A DNA stretch of 64,000 bases, from assembly GCF_025717675.1 (NCBI RefSeq), contig NZ_JAJIRT010000012.1, positions 109,162 to 173,161 on the forward strand, read 5' to 3'. Positions 36,056-44,831 of this stretch are shown in pieces. The position numbers and the translations under genes are program-made. The DNA comes from Paucibacter sp. DJ2R-2 (GTDB taxonomy: Bacteria > Pseudomonadota > Gammaproteobacteria > Burkholderiales > Burkholderiaceae_C). How positions within the stretch are numbered: the stretch's first letter is position 1; each line of letters starts with the position of its first letter. Under the pieces are notes generated by a model that saw nothing but the letters and a program-made list of their open reading frames with translations, was not told the origin of the DNA and searched no databases.

Positions 36056-37144
36056 ATGAACAAATCCCTAATACTCTATGCACCGAACATTCATACTGGT
36101 GGCGGACATGTACTCCTTCGCGCGTTGGTCGAAGTTTGGCCAGCCGGCAAGGGCCATATTGCATTTCTTGATGAGCGCGCCAAGGGTAGCTTTTCGCTAC
36201 CGTCACATGTTCGGGTTTATTGGGTAAAGCCTAAGTTTTTTTCGCGCGCCCAAGCAGAGCGTCTGCTCCAATCTATCAGTCGTGCAGGAGATACAGTGTT
36301 GTGTTTCCATGGCCTACCCCCAATCCTTTCGAATGCAGCTCGGATTGTGGTTTTCCAGCAGAACAGAATCTACATAGATTCAAGGTCCCTACCGCAATTA
36401 AGCTCACGGGTGGCACTAAGAATAGGCATTGAGCGCTGGATAAGCCGAACCTTCAGCCATCGGGTTCATCAATACATCGTGCAAACTCCGAGCATGGCTC
36501 GTGACCTTTCCACTTGGCTCGACAGTCATACGCGTGGCTGCTCGGACAAATTGATCCATGTATGCCCTTTCATTGACCAGTTTGATATTCAGCCCCGGGC
36601 GGACACGCCAAATGAGACTTCTAAAAGTCAATTCTGGGACTTTGTTTATGTGTCAGATGGCGTAGCGCACAAGAACCATAGGAGGCTTTTTGCGGCGTGG
36701 AAGCTACTCGCAAGCCAAGGTTTGAAGCCACGCCTTGCAGTCACACTTGGCGAGCGCGATCATTTATTGATTGCCGAACTCGATAAACTTAGTAGCGAAA
36801 GCAGCGTAGAGATTCACAACCTTGGACAAATGCCACGCGATCAGATTTTGAGCTTATATCGTCATACACACGCTCTAATTTTCCCCTCCATTACGGAATC
36901 ATTTGGATTGCCGCTTATCGAAGCGAGCCAATACGGGCTTCCAATACTTGCGCCAGAGTCCGACTATGTTCGTGACGTTTGTGAACCTGTGCAGACTTTT
37001 GACCCTATGTCTGAAGTATCCATCATGCGCGCCGTGAAGCGTTTTCTTTTGAAAACCGACCCACCAATCCAACTCAGCACGCCCTTGGATCTATGGAATT
37101 CCGTTGCACCTTTGCATACTGGTGAACCACATGGCCAGCCCTAG
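36056..37144 (+). CDS. Glycosyltransferase family 4
   Basis: The 362-residue GT-B protein has an N-terminal YAPNIHTGGGHVLLRALVE and a C-terminal nucleotide-sugar domain: FVYVSDGVAHKNHRRLFAAW near 200 and FPSITESFGLPLIEASQYGLP near 280, the E-x7-E GT4 signature. It would add a sugar to the repeat unit. A GAGGTGAG ribosome binding site precedes the ATG. A 165-base non-coding gap separates it from the acyltransferase. It overlaps the next gene by 14 bases. Confidence 0.9.
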   Translation: MNKSLILYAPNIHTGGGHVLLRALVEVWPAGKGHIAFLDERAKGSFSLPSHVRVYWVKPKFFSRAQAERLLQSISRAGDTVLCFHGLPPILSNAARIVVFQQNRIYIDSRSLPQLSSRVALRIGIERWISRTFSHRVHQYIVQTPSMARDLSTWLDSHTRGCSDKLIHVCPFIDQFDIQPRADTPNETSKSQFWDFVYVSDGVAHKNHRRLFAAWKLLASQGLKPRLAVTLGERDHLLIAELDKLSSESSVEIHNLGQMPRDQILSLYRHTHALIFPSITESFGLPLIEASQYGLPILAPESDYVRDVCEPVQTFDPMSEVSIMRAVKRFLLKTDPPIQLSTPLDLWNSVAPLHTGEPHGQP

Positions 37145-38432
37145 TAGCCCAATCGCTGCGATCAGCGACAATTCGGCGACCAATTCTGGGCTGCGCGTTT
37201 TAATATTGAGTCAGCATTTCTGGCCAGAGAGTTTTCGAATCAATGATGTTGCCCGCGACTTAAGTGAAGCCGGCTGCGAAGTATCCATTCTTACTGGTCA
37301 GCCAAATTATCCGGGCGGCCTCATATTCGAAGGATATCGCTCTTATGCTACAACTGTCGAACATTACCAAGACCTGCGAGTTTTTCGAGTACCACTAGTG
37401 CCGCGTGGGCGTGGCGGGGCGCTACGTCTGGTTTCAAACTACCTATCATTCATAGTTAGCGCGTCAACAATTGGCGTGTGGCGCCTTCGACATCAAAAAT
37501 TCGACGCCATTCTGGTTTATGGTACGTCGCCCATCCTGCAGGCAATCGCTGCTGTTTGGCTGGCAAAGCTTAAGCGTTGCGCTCTTGTTACTTGGATACA
37601 AGATCTCTGGCCGCAAAGCCTTGAGGCGACTGGCTACGTCAAGAGCCCTCGAGCCTTGGCTGCCGTGGCCAAAGTAGTCTCCTGGATTTACGCTCGATGC
37701 GATCTATTGTTGGTCCAGTCCAAAGCGTTCGAAGCTTCTGTCCGGCAATTGAGCGCTGAAACGCCCATCCGCTACCACCCGAATCCCGGGGAAGCGGGCA
37801 ATGCCCTGAACTGCGTTGGCGATTCGCCCACTCCACCGGCATTGCTTCTAGATGGCGCTTTCAACTTAGTGTTCGCCGGAAACTTGGGCACCGCACAGTC
37901 ACTCGATTCTGTCCTGGACGCAGCGGAGCATTTGCGAGACTTACCAGACATCCGTGTTTGGCTGATTGGAAGTGGTCAACGTAGCAAATGGCTGGAAGAG
38001 GAGGTTGAACGCCGAGGCCTCACAAACGTTAGGCTCCCAGGGCGGTTTGAATCCTCACAAATGCCGGCAATATTTGCCCAAGCTTCAGCGCTATTGGTGA
38101 GTTTGGTTAACGACTCCGCCATGAACTTGACCATTCCTAGCAAGCTTCAAAGTTATCTGGCCGCCGGCCGCCCCATCGTAGCTGCGCTCAATGGAGAGGG
38201 TGCTCGCATCGTCCTTGAGGCTGGTGCCGGCGTAAGTTGCGCTGCAGGCGATGGGGCAGCCCTCGCAGTGGCACTCCGTGAACTGCAAGCTCGCACGCAA
38301 GCTGTCCGGAATGCAATGGGCTTTGCAGGACGCGCCTACTACCAACAGCACTTTGCGCCGCAACGCCTAACCCAATCCCTGATCGCACATCTCCAGCTGG
38401 CAATCGATGCTCGTATGGCACAGCTGCAATAA
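37131..38432 (+). CDS. WbuB-like glycosyltransferase family 4
   Basis: The 433-residue GT4 enzyme has VLILSQHFWPESFRINDVA at its start, ILTGQPNYPGG, LVTWIQDLWPQSLEATGY and VFAGNLGTAQSLD, then SKLQSYLAAGRPIVAAL near the C-terminus. These match the WbuB/WcaI group, often encoded beside genes for N-acetyl-6-deoxy-L-hexosamine synthesis, as here. In the family it transfers such a sugar (L-FucNAc in E. coli O26). The ATG at 37131 fits the family; it overlaps the upstream gene. Confidence 0.87.
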   Translation: MASPSSPIAAISDNSATNSGLRVLILSQHFWPESFRINDVARDLSEAGCEVSILTGQPNYPGGLIFEGYRSYATTVEHYQDLRVFRVPLVPRGRGGALRLVSNYLSFIVSASTIGVWRLRHQKFDAILVYGTSPILQAIAAVWLAKLKRCALVTWIQDLWPQSLEATGYVKSPRALAAVAKVVSWIYARCDLLLVQSKAFEASVRQLSAETPIRYHPNPGEAGNALNCVGDSPTPPALLLDGAFNLVFAGNLGTAQSLDSVLDAAEHLRDLPDIRVWLIGSGQRSKWLEEEVERRGLTNVRLPGRFESSQMPAIFAQASALLVSLVNDSAMNLTIPSKLQSYLAAGRPIVAALNGEGARIVLEAGAGVSCAAGDGAALAVALRELQARTQAVRNAMGFAGRAYYQQHFAPQRLTQSLIAHLQLAIDARMAQLQ

Positions 38433-38458
38433 TGCGAAGCTCAAGGAGTTGAATTTTG

Positions 38459-39334
38459 ATGAATGACACAAACGCATGCAGTGTGCTGGTCTTGGGTGCC
38501 ACGGGAATGCTGGGTAACGCCATGCTCCGGCTGTTCGCAGACAGCCCCGGGTACCATGTCACCGGTTCGGCTCGCAGCCCGGCGGGCGTACGTCTGCTTC
38601 GCGAAGATCTACGCCCACGCGTGCACGTTGGGGTTGACGTCGAGAATCCAGATTCCCTGGCAAAGCTCTTCGGCGACGTGCGGCCTGACGTGGTGATTAA
38701 CTGCATAGGCCTCGTAAAGCAGTTGGCCGATGCCGACGACCCGCTGATGGCTTTGCCAATCAATGCGATGTTGCCTCACCGCCTTGCTAGGCTCTGTAGG
38801 TTGGTCGGCGCCCGACTCGTTCACATCAGCACGGATTGCGTCTTTTCCGGTCGGGTCGGTCTCTACGCGGAAACGGATGCACCAGACGCGCAAGACTTAT
38901 ACGGCAGGTCCAAGTTGCTTGGTGAAGTCGTCGATGAAGCACATGCCGTGACGCTGCGCACTTCAATCATTGGTCACGAGCTTGCAAGCGCACATGGTTT
39001 GGTCGGATGGTTTCTTTCTCAGCAGGGTAGTGTGCGCGGTTTTAGTAGAGCGGTGTTTTCCGGCTTCCCGACTGTTGAATTGGCTCGCATAGTGCGTGAC
39101 TGTGTTTTGCCACGGCCAGAACTAACTGGTCTCTATCAAGTCTCTGCAGATCCGATCAGCAAGCTTGAGTTGCTTAGGTTGGTGGCAAGCGAGTACAGGC
39201 ACACGATCGACATCGCCCCAGATGATAGCGTCGTTATTGACCGGTCTCTGCTCTCGACCCCCTTCCGAATGGCAACGGGGTACCAGCCGCCGGCGTGGTC
39301 GGAATTGGTTCGCCGCATGCATGCCTTCGGTTGA
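38459..39334 (+). CDS. RmlD-like SDR reductase for an N-acetyl-6-deoxy-L-hexosamine
   Basis: The 291-residue SDR protein has VLGATGMLGNAMLRL, DVVINCIGLVKQ, HISTDCVFSG and an active-site YGRSKLLGE. It resembles RmlD and the SDR half of WbjC/CapF, but lacks the roughly 100-residue C-terminal cupin domain of CapF. A stand-alone reductase of this size in a dehydratase-reductase-epimerase trio is like WbvR of Vibrio cholerae O37, which makes UDP-L-RhaNAc. An AAGGAG site precedes the ATG. The frame is complete. Confidence 0.85.
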   Translation: MNDTNACSVLVLGATGMLGNAMLRLFADSPGYHVTGSARSPAGVRLLREDLRPRVHVGVDVENPDSLAKLFGDVRPDVVINCIGLVKQLADADDPLMALPINAMLPHRLARLCRLVGARLVHISTDCVFSGRVGLYAETDAPDAQDLYGRSKLLGEVVDEAHAVTLRTSIIGHELASAHGLVGWFLSQQGSVRGFSRAVFSGFPTVELARIVRDCVLPRPELTGLYQVSADPISKLELLRLVASEYRHTIDIAPDDSVVIDRSLLSTPFRMATGYQPPAWSELVRRMHAFG

Positions 39335-39368
39335 CGCCGCGCTCCCTCTACTTCAATCTTCATTTGCA

Positions 39369-40379
39369 ATGTTTAAAGACAAAGTACTACTCATCACAGG
39401 CGGCACCGGCTCATTCGGTAATGCCGTGCTCAACCGCTTCCTGAACTCAGACTTCGCAGAGATTCGCGTGTTTAGCCGCGACGAGAAGAAACAGGAGGAC
39501 ATGCGCATCGCATTGAACAACGACAAGGTTAAGTTTTACATCGGCGATGTGCGCAACTACGACAGCATCCACGACGCACTGAGCGGCGTTGACTATGTGT
39601 TCCATGCTGCTGCGCTGAAGCAAGTGCCGTCGTGCGAGTTTTATCCGATGGAAGCTGTCCGCACGAATGTGTTGGGAGCAGAGAACGTCATGCGCGCCGC
39701 CATTGCTCAGGGCGTCAGCCGCTGCGTCGTGTTGAGCACGGATAAGGCTGTCTACCCAATCAATGCCATGGGCCTCAGCAAAGCCATGATGGAAAAGCTG
39801 ATGGTGGCAAAGAGTCGACTTTGCGACCCTGCCAAGACAGTGCTTTCGGCCACACGCTACGGCAACGTCATGGCGTCACGAGGGTCGGTCATCCCGCTGT
39901 TCCTCGGCCAATTGGCGACTGGCAAGGCCCTCACCGTGACCGATCCCAACATGACTCGCTTCTTGATGTCGCTTGAAGAGTCGGTGGACTTGGTTCTCTA
40001 TGCGTTTGAAAACGCCCGTCCCGGGGATATCTTCGTTCAAAAGGCCCCTGCATCTACGGTTGGAGATTTGGCGCAGGCATTGATGGAGATCACCGGGCAT
40101 ATTCGCGACGTCAAGATCATCGGCACACGCCACGGAGAGAAGCTGTACGAATCGCTGGTGTCGAGAGAAGAAATGGCTCGCTCAGAGGACCTTGGTGGCT
40201 ACTACCGCATCCCTGCTGACTCGCGCGACCTGAATTACGACAAGTTTTTCGTCGAAGGTGAGACTGAGATCTCCAAGATTGAAGACTACACCTCACACAG
40301 CACTCATAGATTGACCGTACCCGAGGTCAAGGAAGTTCTGATGCAATTGGACATCGTGCGTGAGGCTGCAAATGGCTAA
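39369..40379 (+). CDS. UDP-GlcNAc 4,6-dehydratase/5-epimerase (FnlA/WbjB/CapE/WbvB type)
   Basis: The 336-residue SDR enzyme shows LLITGGTGSFGNAVLNRFL, FSRDEKKQEDMR, HAAALKQVPSCEFYPMEAV, and STDKAVYPINAMGLSKAMMEK. In this last motif a Met/Lys-containing YxxxK variant is typical of inverting dehydratases. It converts UDP-GlcNAc to UDP-2-acetamido-2,6-dideoxy-L-hexos-4-ulose. The ATG at 39369 matches the family start; the earlier open frame overlaps the reductase gene. It overlaps the epimerase gene by eight bases. Confidence 0.93.
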   Translation: MFKDKVLLITGGTGSFGNAVLNRFLNSDFAEIRVFSRDEKKQEDMRIALNNDKVKFYIGDVRNYDSIHDALSGVDYVFHAAALKQVPSCEFYPMEAVRTNVLGAENVMRAAIAQGVSRCVVLSTDKAVYPINAMGLSKAMMEKLMVAKSRLCDPAKTVLSATRYGNVMASRGSVIPLFLGQLATGKALTVTDPNMTRFLMSLEESVDLVLYAFENARPGDIFVQKAPASTVGDLAQALMEITGHIRDVKIIGTRHGEKLYESLVSREEMARSEDLGGYYRIPADSRDLNYDKFFVEGETEISKIEDYTSHSTHRLTVPEVKEVLMQLDIVREAANG

Positions 40380-41499
40380 GCTGAAGGTCATGACAATCGT
40401 TGGCACGCGTCCGGAAATCATCCGACTCTCGCGCGTCATCGACTTGCTGGATAGACATTGCGAGCATGTGCTGGTGCACACAGGTCAGAACTATGACTAC
40501 GAACTCAATGAAGTCTTCTTCAGTGATCTAGGTATCCGCAAGCCCGACCAGTTCCTGGAGGCAGCCGGCGCCAATGCGGCCGAAACTATCGGTAAAGTCA
40601 TCATGTCCGCCGATCAAGCGCTTGAGCAGCATTGCCCTGAAGCGTTATTGATCCTCGGCGACACCAACAGTTGCCTGGCAGCCATCTCGGCAAAGCGGCG
40701 GAAGGTGCCCATCTTCCACATGGAAGCCGGCAACCGCTGCTTCGATTTCCGCGTGCCGGAAGAAATCAATCGACGCATCGTCGATCACACTGCCGACATC
40801 AATCTCACCTACAGCCAGATCGCACGAGAGTACCTGCTTCGCGAGGGTTTGCCTGCCGATCAGATCATCTGCACCGGCAGCCCTATGCGGGAGGTCCTTG
40901 AGCACTACCGAATCGGGATCGAAGCCTCATCGGTATTGCAGAATCTGGGCTTGCAAGATCGCCAGTATTTCGTCGTCAGCTCGCACCGGGAGGAGAACGT
41001 CGATGACCCGGCACGCCTGCAGTTGCTGATAGACGTCCTCAACGGTCTTGCCGCGCAATATGGTTTGCCCGTCATCATGTCCACCCACCCGCGCACTCGC
41101 AAGCGCATGGACGCCCTCGGCGCTGAGGTGTCACCGTTGGTGCAGTTCCACAAGCCCTTCGGTTTTCTAGACTATGTAAAGCTGCAACTAGGCGCCAAAG
41201 TCGTGCTTTCTGACAGCGGAACCATTACCGAAGAATCGTCCATACTCAATTTTCCGGCACTCAATCTCCGCGAGGTCCATGAGCGTCCCGAGGGATTTGA
41301 AGAGGGTGCTGTGATGTTTGTTGGCCTTAGCCTAGAACGAATCAAACAGGCCATACCTATTGTCGAGGCGCAGCCGCGCGGTGACGCGAGACTGCTGCGA
41401 CTGGTAAATGACTACGCGCCGGCCAATGTCGCCGACAAAGTACTGCGCATCATCATGAGCTACACCGATTTCGTGAATCGCAAGGTCTGGCGGCGCTGA
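40372..41499 (+). CDS. UDP-HexNAc 2-epimerase (WecB family; FnlC/WbjD/WbvD type)
   Basis: The 375-residue non-hydrolysing epimerase has TIVGTRPEIIRLSRV, HTGQNYDYELNEVFF, ILGDTNSCLA, HMEAGNRCFD with the catalytic region, and SDSGTITEESSIL with the UDP-binding Ser/Glu residues. It is close to the third enzyme of L-FucNAc and L-QuiNAc pathways, which inverts C-2 of the 6-deoxy-L-hexosamine. ATG 40372 overlaps the dehydratase stop. With the two preceding genes it forms a complete sugar-nucleotide pathway from UDP-GlcNAc. Confidence 0.92.
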   Translation: MAKLKVMTIVGTRPEIIRLSRVIDLLDRHCEHVLVHTGQNYDYELNEVFFSDLGIRKPDQFLEAAGANAAETIGKVIMSADQALEQHCPEALLILGDTNSCLAAISAKRRKVPIFHMEAGNRCFDFRVPEEINRRIVDHTADINLTYSQIAREYLLREGLPADQIICTGSPMREVLEHYRIGIEASSVLQNLGLQDRQYFVVSSHREENVDDPARLQLLIDVLNGLAAQYGLPVIMSTHPRTRKRMDALGAEVSPLVQFHKPFGFLDYVKLQLGAKVVLSDSGTITEESSILNFPALNLREVHERPEGFEEGAVMFVGLSLERIKQAIPIVEAQPRGDARLLRLVNDYAPANVADKVLRIIMSYTDFVNRKVWRR

Positions 41500-41517
41500 G
41501 GCACCGGCACCAACATC

Positions 41518-41745
41518 ATGACGAAGCATTCTTTTCTTTCCGTCGCCAAGTCCTGCCTACTGCTGGTTCTGCTGCAACCCGCAGTCGCATGGGCCTATAT
41601 TGACCCGAACGCCGGTGGTATGTTGTTTCAGCTGCTGGCACCCGTCTTTGCCGCTGCGATTGGCGCATGGATGTTTCTTCGTCGCTGGATTGGTCACCAG
41701 GTTCGGCGCTTTTGGTGCCGGTTAACCGGTCGCCCGTTCGAATGA
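41518..41745 (+). CDS. Small YIDP-motif membrane protein (75 aa)
   Basis: It has a cleavable-looking signal (LLLVLLQPAVAWA, residues 13-25), then YIDPNAGGMLFQLL and a second hydrophobic helix ending in a basic tail with RRW and RRFW. Short proteins with a Y-I-D-P-x-x-G start after the signal recur beside sulfatase-fold and glycan genes in proteobacteria; no function is established. The ATG at 41518 comes 18 bases after the epimerase stop. It overlaps the next gene by four bases (ATGA at 41742-41745), suggesting coupled synthesis with the membrane enzyme. Confidence 0.78.
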   Translation: MTKHSFLSVAKSCLLLVLLQPAVAWAYIDPNAGGMLFQLLAPVFAAAIGAWMFLRRWIGHQVRRFWCRLTGRPFE

Positions 41746-43718
41746 TGAGAGACAGATATCGAGCGCAAGCAGGAACGCCTGTACTCAGGGAGCCCACTGC
41801 ATGGGCTCTTTTCGTTTGCGCGCTCACCGCCATCGCTACCCTGGCGCTGCCTTTGTCAGTGATCCAACTGATCGATGGACTGGTGTTTGTTGCAAGCGGG
41901 CTTGAGGTCGCGCAAGATCTGGCTCTGCTCTGTCTGCTCGCGATCCTACCTGCCGCAGCGCTAACGTCCTTCGCGCTACTGGTCGGCCGCTTGGTCGCAT
42001 GCGTGCTGCCCAAGCGCCATCAGTCGACAACGACCTGGGGTGTTTTGCTGCTGACTGTGGGCTGGATGTGCGCTTGGCAATTCGGGCGCACGGTGTGGCT
42101 GTGGATCCGCGCCATCACTCAAATCACCTATGTAGTCACGCCCGAATTGCGTTTACTTGCGGTCGGATTGCTGGCCTTGGGTGTGAGTCTACTGATGCGC
42201 CGGGTCGGCGCTGTACGCCTGCTGAACGCCGCAGCCGATCGACTCTGGGCGCTGCGACATGCCACGGCGCTACTGGTGTTGACAGCCATACTACTGACTA
42301 CTGCATTCCCGCCGGTGGTGTATTGGCGGGGCGAGCAGGCAGGAGGCGCGGGTCCAAGCCAGCAGCGGGACCGCCCCGACATTTTCCTCATCACCCTTGA
42401 CACCCTCGCCGCCAGTGATGCCAACGTTTGTGGCGATGGGCCCACCTACATGCCGGAGCTGCGTCGTTTCGCAAAACGCGGCAGCTGCTTTGGCAACCTT
42501 TACGCCAGCTCCAACTTCACCACCCCCACCATCTCGACGATAGAAACTGCCGCCCTTCCCTGGTCACATTTTGCAACACAACCAGATGCAAAGATGGCGC
42601 ATGGCTTGCGCTCGCAGTCAATGGCGAAGATCCTGCAGCAAGCCGGCTATGGCACCCACATGGTGACGGACAACCTGCTCGCCAGCCCGCTGCATCGCGG
42701 CACTCACACGGCTTACGACAGTAACGTGCTGGTGCACACCACATTGGTGGGCAACGTGGTTCGTGATGCTGTGACCATGTTTCCGGACACGGCCTTACCC
42801 AAACTAGTGGCTGCAACGGCGTCTTTTTTGGGGGCGCTGGATGTACAGACTCACGGACAACAAAGTCCCTACGAATCACACCGCAGTTATGCCGCAGCGC
42901 TGAACCTGATTGATGAGGCAAAAGCCGGGCAGCCCTTGTTTGTCTGGGTGCACACCTTGCCACCCCACTCCCCATATTTGCCACCCGCTAGCACCAAGTA
43001 CCGACTGCTGCCGAAAGGCGAGCTTGAACGCTGGCAGGACCTGTTACCCGACAATATTGCCTACCCGGCGCCGCTGCAACCGCTTGTGGACAAGCACCGC
43101 CTGCGCTACCGGGAAGCCATCATGGCAGCGGACGCCGAGCTAGGCCTCTTTCTACGGGACCTCGAGGCTCGCGGTCGTTTGGACAATGCCGTGATCATCG
43201 TGAGCTCGGATCACGGTGAGTCTTTCGAGCATGGGTTCCTTGGTCATGCGGGCCCACTGCTGCACAACGCGTTGATCAAAGTTCCGCTGGTGTTCAAGCT
43301 GCCTGGCCAGAACACCACACGACATATTGCTCAGCCAGTAAGCATGGCTGATCTGGCGCCCACCATCCTCGATATCGTAGGCGCACCAGCCCTACCGCAT
43401 GCCGAAGGGCGATCATTGCGCCCCATGCTCAACGGCGAGGCGATTTCGGATCAAGCCGTGTTCTCAATGACGATGGAACGGCAAAGCCGATTCCAGGCTA
43501 TCACCAACGGACACTATGCCGTGATCAAAGGCAGCAGCAAGCTAATTTGGAACCTTGCATCGGGTGAACTGCAGCTTTTCGACCTGGATGTGGACCCCGG
43601 CGAGAAGACCAATCTCGCGGCCCAGCAGCCCGAACTTGCTGCCCAGATGAAAAGCCTGCTGCAAGAGCGCGTCAAAGCAGCAGAAGCGCGCAGGCCCGGC
43701 ATGGTGACCAGACCATGA
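41742..43718 (+). CDS. Membrane sulfatase-fold enzyme, possible phospho- or sulfo-group transferase
   Basis: The 658-residue protein has about five N-terminal hydrophobic segments (residues 20-200) and a periplasmic alkaline-phosphatase-superfamily domain. That domain starts PDIFLITLDTLAASDANVCGDG and has the metal-binding SSDHGESFEHGFLGHAG and the late VSMADLAPTILDIVG. At the nucleophile position it reads SNFTTPTIST, not C/S-x-P-x-R. A Thr there is typical of LtaS/EptA-type transferases, so it may move a phospho-substituent rather than cleave sulfate. It overlaps the small upstream gene and the downstream sulfotransferase (ATGA). Confidence 0.8.
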   Translation: MMRDRYRAQAGTPVLREPTAWALFVCALTAIATLALPLSVIQLIDGLVFVASGLEVAQDLALLCLLAILPAAALTSFALLVGRLVACVLPKRHQSTTTWGVLLLTVGWMCAWQFGRTVWLWIRAITQITYVVTPELRLLAVGLLALGVSLLMRRVGAVRLLNAAADRLWALRHATALLVLTAILLTTAFPPVVYWRGEQAGGAGPSQQRDRPDIFLITLDTLAASDANVCGDGPTYMPELRRFAKRGSCFGNLYASSNFTTPTISTIETAALPWSHFATQPDAKMAHGLRSQSMAKILQQAGYGTHMVTDNLLASPLHRGTHTAYDSNVLVHTTLVGNVVRDAVTMFPDTALPKLVAATASFLGALDVQTHGQQSPYESHRSYAAALNLIDEAKAGQPLFVWVHTLPPHSPYLPPASTKYRLLPKGELERWQDLLPDNIAYPAPLQPLVDKHRLRYREAIMAADAELGLFLRDLEARGRLDNAVIIVSSDHGESFEHGFLGHAGPLLHNALIKVPLVFKLPGQNTTRHIAQPVSMADLAPTILDIVGAPALPHAEGRSLRPMLNGEAISDQAVFSMTMERQSRFQAITNGHYAVIKGSSKLIWNLASGELQLFDLDVDPGEKTNLAAQQPELAAQMKSLLQERVKAAEARRPGMVTRP

Positions 43719-44797
43719 ACGGAAGCTCTGGCAAGCTGACGATTTCGCCAGCTCTGCTGCACTGGCTGCGTGAGGACCCAAGCTGGCAAACCCTGCCGCT
43801 GACCACCCGGGCCAAATTATCCTGGCAAGCTCACTGGGGTGGCGTCAACCATCGACTGAGCAGGCACCTTGAAGTGGTTGATGCTTCCGGTCAGGTACCA
43901 CTGCCCGACCCCATCTTTATCGTCGGTCCCTGGCGCAGTGGTACCACGGTGATGCATGAGTTGCTGACCGCCGCCTCAGCGTACCCCACTCCACGGACCT
44001 GGCAATGCATGGACCCCTGCGCATTTCGACTGACCGGCATGTCCGGGAAGAAGAACGCGGCCTTGAGCCGTCCGATGGACGGCCTCCCCATCCACCGCGA
44101 CTCGCCACAGGAGGACGAGTTCGCCCTGCTCGGCATGGGGCACGACTCCGCCTACCGCGCGTTCTGGATGCCTCACCGCTTTCCGGCACTGGCGCACACG
44201 CTCGATCCGGCTTACTGGCTGAGTAACTACGCCTGGATGGCCGATTGGGAGGACTTTCTGCGCGCCACTGCAGCCAACGGCAACCGGGCCGGCCTACCCC
44301 TCATCCTGAAATCGCCTAACCACAGCTTCCGTTTGCCCGCCTTGCTCAGACACTTTCCCGGGGCACGTGTCATCTGGATGGCGCGCAAGCCGCAGGACGT
44401 GTTTCACTCCAATCGCAAAATGTGGTCGCAGATGTGCGCCAGCTACGGGCTCAGCCAAATGGCTATGGGGGATCTGGATCACTTCCTGGCCGCGGCCTTT
44501 GACCAGGCCGCACAAGCCCTGGACTGGTGCTCAGAGACGCTGCCGGCACAGCAATGGGCGGTGGTTGATAGCCAGCAGTTGCTGGACTCGCCCGCAGAAA
44601 CGATCACTGCGCTGTGGGCAAGACTGAGGTTTACGACTGCGATTCAAACACCAGCGCTGGATCAGGCCATCGCACGCACACGCGAGGGCCGCGTTGATCG
44701 CTATGCGGGGCACCTCCCTGCGGCGGCACAGGCGGCCGTTGCACGGCTCGAGTCAGCCCAACGCGCCATCATGGACCAGTTCCAGCTCAAAGCTTGA
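43715..44797 (+). CDS. PAPS-dependent sulfotransferase family protein
   Basis: The 360-residue protein has the 5'-phosphosulfate loop IVGPWRSGTTVMHELL near residue 70 and the 3'-phosphate site VIWMARKPQDVFHSNRKMW near residue 218, the R-x-P-x-D-x3-S pattern. Sulfotransferases of this family move sulfate from PAPS to a hydroxyl, often on glycans. LILKSPNHSFRLP between them is also conserved. It is coupled to the sulfatase-fold gene (four-base overlap) and is the last rightward gene before a convergent carbamoyltransferase. The PAPS-making genes cysC/cysN lie at 63.3-64 kb. Confidence 0.87.
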   Translation: MNGSSGKLTISPALLHWLREDPSWQTLPLTTRAKLSWQAHWGGVNHRLSRHLEVVDASGQVPLPDPIFIVGPWRSGTTVMHELLTAASAYPTPRTWQCMDPCAFRLTGMSGKKNAALSRPMDGLPIHRDSPQEDEFALLGMGHDSAYRAFWMPHRFPALAHTLDPAYWLSNYAWMADWEDFLRATAANGNRAGLPLILKSPNHSFRLPALLRHFPGARVIWMARKPQDVFHSNRKMWSQMCASYGLSQMAMGDLDHFLAAAFDQAAQALDWCSETLPAQQWAVVDSQQLLDSPAETITALWARLRFTTAIQTPALDQAIARTREGRVDRYAGHLPAAAQAAVARLESAQRAIMDQFQLKA

Positions 44798-44831
44798 GCC
44801 CTGTCCAGATAGCGTCAACGCCCGTCTACCG

